The position numbers and the translations under genes are program-made. Positions 49,231-59,716 of a DNA stretch of 64,000 bases are shown here, piece by piece. Source of the stretch: Serinus canaria (lineage: Eukaryota; Chordata; Aves; Passeriformes; Fringillidae); contig NC_066316.1 of assembly GCF_022539315.1 (NCBI RefSeq), positions 52,019,994-52,083,993 of the forward strand, in the 5' to 3' direction. Positions within the stretch are counted from its first letter, which is position 1. Each line of letters starts with the position of its first letter. The notes under the pieces were generated by a model that saw only the letters and a list, made by a program, of their open reading frames with translations, did not search any database and had not been told where the DNA came from.

Positions 49231-52200
49231 ATGTACTGTCTAGACTGCAGAGGTGCTTTCATAACTAGAATGACACTGATTACTGAAAATTAAAAAATGA
49301 GAGATGATCTTAATAAGTGAATTGAAAATTAGCAAATGGTAACAAACTCCACATGGTATATCTGCACAAACTAATAACAGTGGGTTTGGGTTTGGTTTTA
49401 TGAAAATTATTTGATCCACCGCTGTAATTTTAGAGTTTAAAGAATAATGCAAAATCTGGGAAAAAGATAGGGGACTCAGGATGCAATCACTTCCTGCCAC
49501 TATCACATACTTTCATTTGCATGCATACTTTTCATTCTGAGATGCTTTTTGTTTTGCTTTAATATTCTGCTCATTTATTTCTTTTCCCTTTAAACTTACT
49601 GGTACATTAGTGAAAACTAAGAATATCTACTCACACTGAGAAAAGAATTCTGTTACTCACCATGTACTGTGTTCCAGTTGTGGCATAGAAACCACACTCT
49701 CTGCATTGTTTTTAATATTTTAATGACACCAGAACACTGGCCTTGAGTAAGTCAGTTACATGAGCTCAGGCTTGATCATGTATCATTATCAGTGGAAGCT
49801 GCATCACTACATTCAGAAGAAGTGTCAAATTTTCACCTAAGACCTACTGGCGGTGTTAAAATTGGATAAAAGTTTTAGATGGTTAGTTGAATCAGGAGCC
49901 TTTAGAGCTTAATTCTAATAAAAGTAGCACAAGGTTTTTTAGGCATGCTAATTTGTTAATGAGGAGTAGAAGAATGATATCAAATAAGTGAAAAAGAAAC
50001 CCTTAAGTGTTCCCACTATATAAAATATCTTATAAGAAGATGACTTCTACATTAGGAGAATTTTGTTCCTAGAGACATAGGTAACCATTTAAAATTTATA
50101 CTAATGCTAAATGTTAGCTATTTGCATTCATCCACATTACAGTCCATCCTCACCACAGACCAGGAATTCCCAAGAGACAAATCATTATATCTTGAAGTTG
50201 ATAAGGTTTTTAACTAGGTATGCTGGCCCTGAAAGAAACCTGTGTATTTCTTCCATGTGAATCCATCATAGCTGGTCAGTTCTTTCACAAGCACCAAACT
50301 GTTGTCCTGCAGTGAATCCCTTAAGAGGAAAATTGATATTTTCCATGACAAAGTGAAAAACATAAAATTTCCTCAGCTGCTATCAGAAATGTCTGAAATG
50401 TTAAAAATCCCTATCCAATCATTTCTGGAAATATCCATGATATAATTTGCTCTGATAAGAAGGATATATGTTATATTAAGATGCCAACAACAAACAAACA
50501 AACAAACAAAACCAAAATAAAAAACCCTCTCAAACCTTGAATTGCCTAGGTTAAGAAAACATAGAGGACAGTTTTGTGATTAATCTAAATCAGCCAAAAT
50601 TAAATGGAGTCTTACAAAGATTTAGATTGTGTTCTGAATCATAGTGTGCCATCTGGGCTGCTCATAAATTATAAAGCTGCTAGGCCAGTGGCTGCATAAG
50701 TTCATGCAAGGCTTGAAGATGCTTGAGAATAGATTATATTTTTTGCAAAATGTTCATAAACAGGATTTATTCCACCCTCAATTACATGAATATTTTGGTT
50801 AAAAAATTGCAGTCCTGTGCATTTTCAATTATCCCTAGCAGTTGTATATTACTAGCATAACTAGTCAGATTTACCAGTTAATATACTCCAAAAAGGCTCC
50901 TAAAGGCTTTCAAAGGTATCTTAATCATCATATTTACAGTCTCCAGGGTTACTTTCAGCAAAGACATCCTATTTCAACCTCTCCTGGTTCATCCAGTTGC
51001 ACTTTATTAGCTAGTAACTATACTGCTAAGACTTACAGTAATGCTGCTCCACATCTGCTTAAACTGCTGTCTCTTCATGATGATGTGAAATGGACACAAT
51101 TGTGCTCCTTCCATAAACAGAAAAAAAAAGGCAAAGTGACTGGTGGCCAGTCTGTTCAGCTGGTAAATCTGAGATTCATGGGCAGGAGCTCTGGCAGCCA
51201 AACATTTCCCATGGATATTAAGAACTACTTTTTCTTTGCAAACACCCATTTTTCCAGTGTGCACTCTTCAGTGGTTATGAACATTGTGCAACACTGCTGT
51301 CATCCAGGAAAACAAGGATTATGATTACCTCATTCACCTTCAGAGAAATTCCCATGATTTAGCTTGAATAGTTTTAAACTGTTCTAATTTTTATTTTTGT
51401 TTTAGCAAGTGGGTAGCAATAATCATAACACGAAAAAAGGTATTTGTGAGAAAGTCTGAAGTAATTTCAGTGTGTTCATTTATTCCCATTTGCATTTGTG
51501 GCAATTTACCTAAGAGCTCAAATATGCAATTACTGGTTTCTTTCTGCAGGTTGGTCTCAACCTCCTGCTTCTCCCTTCATTTTCTCCTTTAACACACATT
51601 ATCTTTCCATCCTCTGCAATTAATCTCAAATGATCATCAGACTATAAAAACATACAAAGCTGAACAAACAGTGGAGAAAGTTATTCATAGTTGTTTCCCT
51701 ACACCCAGTTTGCAATTCACTTTTTGTGTCACATTAATATCTTTGTTTCCTTCCCTTTTTACTTCCATTTTGAGGTTTCTATTGTGGATTTTTTTTTTTT
51801 CAAGCTCATTTTAAGAGAGGCTTTTAGTTATGGAGATGCAGACACATGGCAGATTAATAAGTGAGGAAATTACAGGAATAGTTTTCTGTCTACCATTTCC
51901 ACAGTGGCTTTGTGTGTCTAAGAATAAGATTTGAAAGAAGGCTGGAAGAGTGTAAAATAGTGAACAGGGAAGGAGTTTAATCCATCAGCATAGCCATGGA
52001 CTGAATTAAAAAGGCAGGAAAAGAAAAGATGCTCCAGAGGCATGAAGATACCTTGCCCAAAGATTTCTTGATCATGTTCTTATTTTCCAGAATATGAAAT
52101 GTTTTTGATACACAGACAAGAAAAATAAAACAAAACCAAGCAAAAAAAGCATCAGTATCCAGGAAAACCATCCTACAGAACCATCTGTGGTGCAATATCA

Positions 52201-53525
52201 TCACAGTAAGATGGAGACCCCCTGCCATTGTTAGCCCAGAGAAATGTGAGCCTTCAGCAGCAGATTGTATCAATGGGAAGGACACACACTGAAAAATGAC
52301 AGTTTCCACAAGTTGTGTGAAAGACATTTTGAGGATGAGCACTAGAATAAAAAATTAGATAGAAAAAGAGCTTCCAGCTGGTGACAGAAAGAGCTTGGTT
52401 GCTGCTGTATTGTCTGGCAGATAGCAAAAAGCCAGAAGTGTGGCATTCTGCTGAGAGTCATTCCTACCAAGAGAGGAGGAATTGGCAATGATCAGCATTC
52501 CCTGCAGGGGGGCTAGCAGATGATGGGAGGCACCTCCAGGTTTGCTTGGCAGCCCAAACACAATACAAGCTTCTGCAAAAGCATCAAAGCAAAACTAGTT
52601 GAACAAACTGGCCATGCCAAATCTTTGAGATAGGTATTCAGTCACTCCTGTCCTTGCTAGCCACTGCTGTCTCTCTGCTACTGAATGAAACATGCTCTCT
52701 CTGTCCTGGCTGTTGTGTTAGATGTGTTGCTCTCCCTTGATCAGGTAAATCTTATTGCAGCTGAACCAGACAATTTTGTCATTCACAATAGAAGATATTT
52801 TATGTTTACTCTGTTTTCCAGGACTGCCTATGAGCTGGTTGTCACAGAAAAAATAACGTTGTTTGTTTAAGAAAATTCCATATTTTTTAGTATTTCATGT
52901 TTCCTCAGAAGTCCAGGATGTAACTGAATAAAGTACAGTTACATATTTATATTTTCAAAATAAATTAAGAAATAGCTCTTGCTGAGATGAGCTTTCAATC
53001 AGGACAAAGACATAAAGTTTTACTAGTCCAGAATTATGAATCCGATTTTGGGGTATAGATGTGGTGCAAATAAGACTACAACTTCTGATGGGCAATTTCA
53101 GGTAGACATTTGTTCCAATTCAATTAATAAAATACACATGTAAAGTCTCCAGCACAACTTAACAATTACATAACTTTTTTTAGGCAAGCAGTGCTACAAA
53201 AGCAGTGTGGAGCACCACTCCCATTCCTTCTTATCCTACTAACTCCTTTGCCCAGGTGCTCAGAGGAGGTATCATGGTGATCAACTTAGAGGATTTAAGC
53301 CATCAGAGAAATTATTTTAACAATCAACAATTTAATTTATTGTTAATTGTTAAATCTAAGAATTTAAATTAATAATTAAAGTCGGCAATTTAAATTATTT
53401 GTTAAAATTACAAATGAACAACTTTCAATATAGAAAGTTCAGGCAGACTTGGTGAGCCATGTGTTAGTCACTAAGTATAAATGCAAATGTATTTCCACTT
53501 ACACTAACACATCACATCAACCTGT
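49231..53525. other. Intergenic DNA
   Basis: AT-rich. It has a (CAAA)n stretch at about 50487-50512 and a 14-bp-arm hairpin at 53318-53352. The 160-codon frame at 50842-51324 begins at TTG and shows no domain. Confidence 0.5.
53318..53352. repeat. AT-rich hairpin
   Basis: TAACAATCAACAAT and ATTGTTAATTGTTA form 14-base arms with one mismatch around a 7-base loop, inside a TTTAAATT-rich patch that runs to about 53400. Confidence 0.8.
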
Positions 53526-53745
53526 TGAGGTTGGAAGGGACCTTTTAAGAACATATTGTTGAATCCCCCTGCTTAGGTGGGGTCAGGTACACCAGTTTGC
53601 CCAGGACCATGTCTAAGTGGGTTTTGAATACTGCCACAGATGTAGAGTCCATAGTCTTTCCACACAACCTGTTCCCATGTGCAACCAATCTGAGAGTAAA
53701 CAGCATCTTCTTATGTTCAGATGGGATTTTCTGTGTTTCAATGGT
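53526..53745 (-). mobile_element. CR1 LINE 3' fragment
   Basis: The + strand reads AGGTTGGAAGGGACCTTTTA..., then CCCCCTGCTTAGGTGGGGTC, CCAGGACCATGTC, GGGTTTTGAATACTGCCACA, CAACCTGTTCCCATG and TTATGTTCAGATGGGA. This is the reverse complement of the avian CR1 3' region in the right order, so the element points left and is heavily 5'-truncated. Divergence from what I recall of the consensus suggests an old copy. Confidence 0.88.
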
Positions 53746-53989
53746 AACTAGTAAAAATTTACTTGCCAGGATTGTCTTCTACCAAAAGAAGAGAAGGCAG
53801 ATCTTTAGTGTGTAGTTCCACACAGGGTTAATTTTTTTGGCTTTACAATTATTTGTGGAAAATTGGTTTGTCTTCATTTGTACATTTTTAATGAATAAGA
53901 AGCTGAGTCATATTTCCCCATGGCAAACAGTTCTGCTTTTTTACTGTTCACTGATATTCTTAAACAGCAATGCATATCCACCAAAGTTA

Positions 53990-54094
53990 ATTAACACCAA
54001 GGTTGTGGGTTCAGCCCCTGTATGGGCCATTTACTTAAGAGCTGGACTCGATGATCCTTGGGGGTCCCTTCCAACTCAGAATATTCTGCGAATC
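53990..54094 (+). mobile_element. tRNA-Ile/CR1 SINE, 3' half (TguSINE1-like)
   Basis: Begins at about AATTAACACCAAGG in the anticodon region, runs through GTTGTGGGTTCAGCCCC (a box B with a lost base) and TATGGGCC (acceptor end). It then passes into a CR1-type tail: GAGCTGGACTCGATGATCC, GGGTCCCTTCCAACTC and the terminal ATTCTGCGAATC. This combination is what I recall of the passerine SINE TguSINE1. The 5' half is missing here but a matching 5' half follows at 54107. Confidence 0.8.
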
Positions 54095-54106
54095 TTTTGA
54101 CTCCAA

Positions 54107-54142
54107 GATCAGCTCAGTTAGTTAGAGCATGGTGCTAATATC
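54107..54142 (+). mobile_element. tRNA-Ile/CR1 SINE, 5' half, displaced downstream
   Basis: GATCAGCTCAG, TTAGTTAGAGC and ATGGTGCTAATA match the D-arm and anticodon stem of tRNA-Ile(AAT). The match stops in the anticodon loop, where the upstream 3' half starts. It lies about 12 bases after the CR1-type tail. Either two truncated SINE copies lie in tandem or one copy has been circularly permuted. Confidence 0.75.
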
Positions 54143-55529
54143 CAGCTCATTCCAAGAACTTGACAATAGCTAGATGCAATGTAAGGGATAAGCCCTTAAA
54201 ACATGACAGCAGATAATTTATAACTGTGCACTGCATGTTTCTAAACCATTTCCCAAAAGCCACATCCTTCTGTGAGACTGCAGCTACAGCAGGAGAATAT
54301 TTGCTCTGGTTTACAGAGGGCCATATGATCTGTGGGCAGGTGGAATACTCCCAGTCAGCAGCACACTTCTGTGCCTCAGGGCCTGCTACCTGCCTTCCCT
54401 TTGTGCCCTAACGCTGTCTGATGTACTCAACAGAAAGTATATGAAACTGAGATATTAAATCCTGACCGAGAAACAGCTTTATAACACACAAGCTATCTGA
54501 TCCAAACGTGGAGAGAAGCTAATCTGCTCACACAGTCCCTGCATCACTTACACATTCAAAATTCCTGACCTGTACAATAAGGCCTTTTCTTTATAAAAAT
54601 CATCCCTTTGGGGCATTACAATTAAAGAGGGAAGGTGAAATAATGAGTTTTTTCACTAATTTCATCTTTATAGCAAGAAAGTTCATGTTTTTTCAGGATA
54701 AAGCCAAGTTTAACTTGCAGGGAAGATAACTCAATTTCTATCTGCCCCAAGCTTTATTTCACTAATCTCCTGGTCATCTCTGCTTCAGCTTTTTTCTCCA
54801 TTGTGAAATACATATAGATAGATATACAGTACAATATGCAGTACAAAATATGCCAAATTAGTAACTTCACTGTAATTCTTAAACATAAATGTGAAGGTAA
54901 ATTGGCAATAATCAGTCATTGGAAGATGAAGTAGTTCCATAAATCTAGATACTTTGCTCTTTATACCACGTATGAATGCAGTCTTATAATTTTTATTATC
55001 TTTTTTCCTCCACCCTTCAATCTTTATTATATAGGTAATTTATACCTATTCAAAGTAAATGAAGAAATAAAAAGTTGCCTAAACTTTATTAGTACTTTTG
55101 ATAACAGGCCTAGTTACAGCATCTGTCTTTACCAAACATTTTGAGTTGAATCCTCCCCTGACACATGAGGCCATTTCCTACCCAAGTGGTACTTTATTAA
55201 ACTGAAGAGCTACATATTAAACATATACATATTAACTGAGAACATTTCTAAAAACTCTTCTCTTAGGCACTGAGAAGGTTTTTCAACAATTTCCTGTTGA
55301 TTTTTAACTTGCATTGCGTTCCAGAAATTTCACTTATGTTCCTCACAAGAAAGCTTAATTTTTGCATGTCTGCTTATGTGAGAGTCACACTCCCACACAT
55401 CCAAGTACTTACCTTGGCACAGTTTGTACTCTGTGCTTCAGATATTAGAAATTGCAGTATCAGGTACATCATCATGAGCACATTGTGTTGAGGCAGTATT
55501 ACCTACAAGCAATTTCCACAAGTACAAAC
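54143..55529. other. Intergenic DNA, nothing recognised
   Basis: AT-rich DNA without recognised genes or repeats beyond short A/T runs. Confidence 0.5.
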
Positions 55530-55537
55530 ATTATTAC

Positions 55538-55609
<72 letters not shown>

Positions 55610-55624
55610 TACTACTACTACTAC
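55530..55624. repeat. (ATT)n followed by (ACT)n microsatellite
   Basis: About 25 ATT units with one early interruption (ACT), followed by about six ACT units. The compound structure suggests a point mutation spread by slippage. The poly-isoleucine frame here is an artefact. Confidence 0.95.
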
Positions 55625-55798
55625 TTTGGAGGGAAGTGTTTGTGGCATAATTCCTTGTATACAACTAATCTGCATTTAAAACAATTAAAGAAAGGCCCAA
55701 TATGGGTCTCAAAATCTCTCTCACAGATAGTTTACCAATATCTTTTGATATTCATAAAATAAAACGTTGTTCAGAAATTCAAATGTCATTTGTATAAA

Positions 55799-55897
55799 AA
55801 ATGGAAAACAAACAAAACACAAAGCCATAAAAAAAAACCCAAGCAAAACAAATAACAAAAAAACCCAAACTCCCCCCCCCCCCCAAAAAAAAAAAAA
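55799..55897. repeat. A/C low-complexity tract ending in C13A13
   Basis: Degenerate AAAC/ACAAA words lead to a run of 13 C (55872-55884) joined directly to 13 A (55885-55897). Confidence 0.92.
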
Positions 55898-58325
55898 TCC
55901 ACCAAATATTCCTTCAACATTCTAATTTGCTAGCCTGCCTAGAAAAGATCAAAACTTGGACTCCAAGATGTTATGTTTTATTCTGTCAAGGTGCCAAGTA
56001 GAAAGAACACCATGCTACTCATTTTATATAATTGGATGGGAAACCCCCCACCACCCATTTTTTTTTTCCCCACTCAGTTCTCTGACAGATTTTTAGGCAT
56101 CTTGCTTCCTCTCCTGTAGTAGACAGCCCTTACTAACATCTCCCATCCCAGTCACACCAGCCTTTGAACTCTTTCTCCTTTCTAATGCCTTCCCTCATCT
56201 CAACTGAATGACAACTATGACCTGTGTCAAAATCCCACTTTCAAGTAAATTTACAGTATGTGGCTTATGACAATTGAGTCTTTTCACAATTGACATACAA
56301 ACAAGTATTTAATCATTGGAATCTGAAAAATGACAGGGTAGCCCTGAATATCAGAGTTTACATGGTTAAAATCTACCTAACAGTGATTTAAACATTTAAT
56401 CCAAAACCTGAAATGTAAACATTTTACCAAAGTACAAAAAGTACATACAGCAATGTAAAGGTCAAAGCAGTAAACTTCTAAATTTTACTTTGCTGGAAAC
56501 TATTTAAGACCAAATCCAAAGGAAAATAAAATCCCTTGCAGACCAACTTCAGCAGCAGTCACAAAAGACTTTGCTGCTTGTCTCTCAATAAACAGAGTAT
56601 GAAATCCACAGCAGCACATACAGACTAATGGCAGGCTCCAGTCTAATCTAGTCCTTATACGGACACTGTACAGAGTCAACAGATACTCCTTTAGAAAGGA
56701 CACATGTTCAAATAACATACCCACAATATACTTATGCTTCCTTTCAAAGGTAGAAATTAGAAATGCATAATAAAGAAGAAAGAGTTCTTGACTAAAGACT
56801 AATAAAGAAGAGTTTTTGGCTGAGCCTGGCATGATAGTTAGCCTGCCTTGAGATTTTCTTTACTGAAAGAAAAAAAAAAGAGGAACAAGAGTGTTATTAT
56901 GTACAACATTCTGCTTCATTTAGACTTTCACCTTGACTTACAAGGCTTAGTGAAAGCTTTTCTAATGAGGTTAAGATTTTCTGTGAGCCTTGCTGAGATG
57001 TCTATTGAAGGGTGGAGAGTAAAACTGAAGAATGTTCAAATGGGGCTCCAAAATGCCTGCGTGGTTTTTCAGTTTTAAAAAAGTTTTGAGGGTGCTGTAA
57101 CCTTGGAGACTGTTTAACCTACACACAACTAAAATGCAAACTGCTAAAGGTGGCTATCCTATAATGCTCAGTGAGAGTTAGTGCCTTATTATTGACAGAG
57201 ATGACCAAAGGAGTGAGTATACTGTAGGAGGTGGTGCAGGAAAAAACTAGGGGATGGGCTGCCTAAGGCTCAGACAGCACCAAACCCTGGCTGTCAAGAG
57301 GCTGATTACAACACTATAGAGTTCTTCACAGAGTAACTTTCCTTTGAGAGCCTTTGCAACTTGACACAGTTTTAGAAAGCAAGCTGGACTCCTTTTGAAT
57401 AAAACCAAAACAGAAGATGTGCTCCAGGATTTCACTCAATGCATCTCAGCCACTAATGAATATTCACAGGTCCAAGGAAGTGAAACCTCCTGCATGCATA
57501 CAGAACAGATATCAGGTCCCCACCAGCAACTATGCTTCTTTACAGACTCCCTTCTGCTGGGTCACACTGATAATGTCACTAGTCTGGTGTCCTGTTGTAT
57601 TCCAGACCACTACATTACACTCAGGTGACTCTTACACTGCACCTTGAGGCTTCAGGGAGACTGCAAGACTTTCAGCCTGCACGACTAAAACACATGCCAC
57701 AAACAAGGGTATGATTGCCCAATGGGCTTGCTGGGTCTGTGAACTGATGGATAAGATTATCTAAAGCATCTGGTGCTAAATCCATGCTTTGTGCTTCTAG
57801 AGGATTCTTTATACATTCATACATATGACATACAACTCCTCTCCATAAGCAGAGACCTTGAATAGTGCTAAATTAATTGAGGATAGCTGCTAGCACGTGT
57901 TCTCCTAAGAGCCCTTTATTTTTGCAGAACTTGAGCACAGGTGATATCAGATGAAAAGGCTTTGACTTTACTTAGTGGAATAGAAGCAGGGAATGCATTG
58001 CACAATCATTGATTCCTTTTGCCTTCCAGTAGCTTAACTATGATAAAGCACCTTATTGTTCAAATATTTATTTCATAAGACAGATGTATGGAGATGGTTT
58101 TTTATAGAAGTGATTTATCTACCCAAGCCCAAACACCACTGCTCATGGGTTTTTTCCCACTTAAAATAACTTTTCCAGATAGTGGAGCAATTTAATATTT
58201 ACCCTGCAATCAAGCACCTTAAGAGCTTTCTTTTTTAAGGTGTAGGAGTCCAAAACATGAGCCCCCCCTTGACTTCTCCTAGTATCAAGGATCCCTGTGC
58301 TGATCAAACCTCTGCTGACAGGACA
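55898..58325. other. Intergenic DNA, nothing recognised
   Basis: AT-rich, with a short C/T-rich patch at about 56044-56080. No gene was recognised. Confidence 0.5.
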
Positions 58326-58730
58326 GAATCACAGAATGTGTCAGGTTAGAAGGGACCACAGCGGATCATTTGGTCCAACCTCCCTGCTCAAGCAGGACCA
58401 TCCTAGAGCACATGGCACAGAGCTTTGTGTCCAGATGGTTCTCAAACATCTCCAGTCAGGGAGACTCCACAACCTCCCTGGGCAACCTGTTCCAGTGCAC
58501 AGTAAATAAGTTCTTCAGGTGGAACTTCCTGTGCATCAGATTCTGTCCGTTCCCTCTTTTCTTACTGCTGGGCACCACTGAGCAGAGCCTGAATACATCC
58601 TCTTGACACACTCCCTTAAGATATTCCCAGACACGGATGAGGTTCCCTCTCAGTCATCACTTCTCGAGGCTGAACAGGCCCAGCTCCCTGAACCTTTCTT
58701 GTAAGACACGCTCCACACCCTTGGTATGAT
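58326..58730 (-). mobile_element. CR1 LINE 3' fragment beside the AIG1 island
   Basis: The + strand reads AATCACAGAATG, GGTTAGAAGGGACC, GGTCCAACCTCCCTGCTCAA, GGGAGACTCCACAACCTCCC, GGGCAACCTGTTCCAGTGCA, GAGGTTCCCTCTCAGTCATC and GAGGCTGAACAGGCCCAGCT. This is the reverse complement of the avian CR1 3' end, including the terminal AATCACAGAAT, so the element points left. It is about 405 bp and ends some 130 bp before the CpG-rich AIG1 promoter. Confidence 0.93.
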
Positions 58731-58917
58731 GTCCCAGGGCATCATGCCTTACAATGCTGGTACTTCATTTCAACCCAGGGATCAGGAGGCTCCCATCTCC
58801 CAGGCTTGTAGGCACTGGAGAGCCCACTTCTAGCAAACGTCTGTGTGGGACGAGTGGAAACCTGAAGGTTCCTCAGGAACACAGAGGGCAAAACAAACGC
58901 AGTCCGGCTGGGCCGCT

Positions 58918-58968
58918 GGACACACGAAGGCTACGGACACAAGCGGGGTACGGACACACGAAAGGCAG
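58918..58968. repeat. 17-bp minisatellite, three copies
   Basis: Copies at 58918-58934, 58935-58951 and 58952-58968, each starting GGACACA. Copies 1 and 3 share GGACACACGAA; copy 2 has diverged. It lies at the upstream edge of the AIG1 island. Confidence 0.85.
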
Positions 58969-59046
58969 CCCCGAATCGGCTGGCACGGCGCTCAGCCAGA
59001 GCCGCACCCTCTCCGCGGCCTCTCCCGGGCGTCCCCGGCCGCGCTC

Positions 59047-59080
59047 CCGCCCACTGGCAGCAGGCCGCCCACTGGCAGCA
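59047..59080. repeat. 16-bp direct duplication
   Basis: CCGCCCACTGGCAGCA occurs at 59047-59062 and 59065-59080, an 18-bp period, within the AIG1 promoter. Confidence 0.95.
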
Positions 59081-59162
59081 AGGGCCGCGGGGGGGGACGC
59101 CCGCTCCGGGGGCACACACGAGCCGGGGCGTTGCTCCGAGCCAGGCAGTCATAACCCGTAAC

Positions 59163-59173
59163 TGCTGACTCAT
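59163..59173 (+). promoter_or_regulatory. AIG1: AP-1 / half-MARE (NRF2-type) site
   Basis: TGCTGACTCAT contains the AP-1 consensus TGACTCA. On the minus strand it reads ATGAGTCAGCA, fitting a MARE half-site and the antioxidant response element core RTGASNNNGC. It lies about 400 bp before the start codon. Confidence 0.5.
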
Positions 59174-59460
59174 TGTAGCTCCCGCTTGAAAACCGGCGGG
59201 CAGCCGGGTCCTGCAATTCACTCGTGCTCACACTGGCGTCCCTCCCCTCCCTCGGGAACGGCCCGGCCTCCTCCGGCCCGGCCCGGACGCGGAGCTGAGG
59301 CTCGGGAGCGCGCCGAGCCCTCCCGGCTGCCGCCGCCGCCCGGCCCTGCGGCCCCCCTGCCCCGCGCTGCTGCCGCCGCAGCCGCCGCCGCACCGCGAGG
59401 GCCCTGCGCTCCGCCCCGGCCGGGGCCGCGGGGGCGCTCGGAGTCCCGCCCGCACGGCGC

Positions 59461-59552
59461 GCACACACACACAGGGATACACACACACACACCGGGACAC
59501 ACGGACACTCACACGCGGGGCACTGGGACACAGACGCGGGCACACGGAGGCG
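59461..59552 (+). repeat. AIG1: CA-rich degenerate repeat in the AIG1 leader
   Basis: ACACACAC runs interspersed with GGGATACAC, GGGACACACGG and GGGACACAGACG words. It ends about 18 bases before the AIG1 start codon, so it is probably in the 5' untranslated region. Confidence 0.8.
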
Positions 59553-59569
59553 CACCCCGCGCTGCAAAC

Positions 59570-59710
59570 ATGGCGCTGGTGCCCTGCCAGGTGCTGCGCG
59601 CCGCCATCCTCCTGTCCTATTGCTCCATCCTGTGCAATTACAAGGCCATTGACATGCCCGCGCATCAGACCTATGGAGGCAGCTGGAAATTTCTGACCTT
59701 CATAGACCTG
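59570..59710 (+). CDS. AIG1: AIG1, exon 1 (first 47 codons, partial gene)
   Basis: AIG1 (androgen-induced gene 1) is a multi-pass membrane hydrolase that cleaves fatty acid esters of hydroxy fatty acids (FAHFAs), using a threonine and a histidine as catalytic residues. The exon encodes [10 protein letters not shown] at the start, a hydrophobic first membrane segment (about residues 9-22), then [12 protein letters not shown] and [16 protein letters not shown], which I recognise as the AIG1 N terminus. The catalytic Thr is residue 43, in KFLTFIDL. The catalytic His, near residue 134 in human, lies in later exons outside the window. The start is secure: the ATG has A at -3 and G at +4, and no upstream AUG exists for about 800 bases. 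The exon ends in phase 0 at CTG|GTAAGT. From memory, human has Met11, Glu28 and Ser31 where this has Ala, Asp and Ala. Confidence 0.97.
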
Positions 59711-59716
59711 GTAAGT
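59711..59716 (+). other. AIG1: AIG1 intron 1 splice donor (GTAAGT)
   Basis: GACCTG|GTAAGTGCC is a consensus donor exactly where AIG1 similarity ends. Confidence 0.95.

Noticed and set aside
50842..51324. 160-codon + strand frame
   Set aside because: It begins with TTG, shows no known domain or codon bias, and has no splice or promoter context.
53990..54142. A functional permuted tRNA-Ile gene
   Set aside because: The 3' half carries a CR1-type tail, box B has lost a base and the acceptor stem is imperfect, so a broken SINE is the simpler reading.
55452..55679. Poly-isoleucine/threonine frame
   Set aside because: Translation of the ATT/ACT microsatellite.
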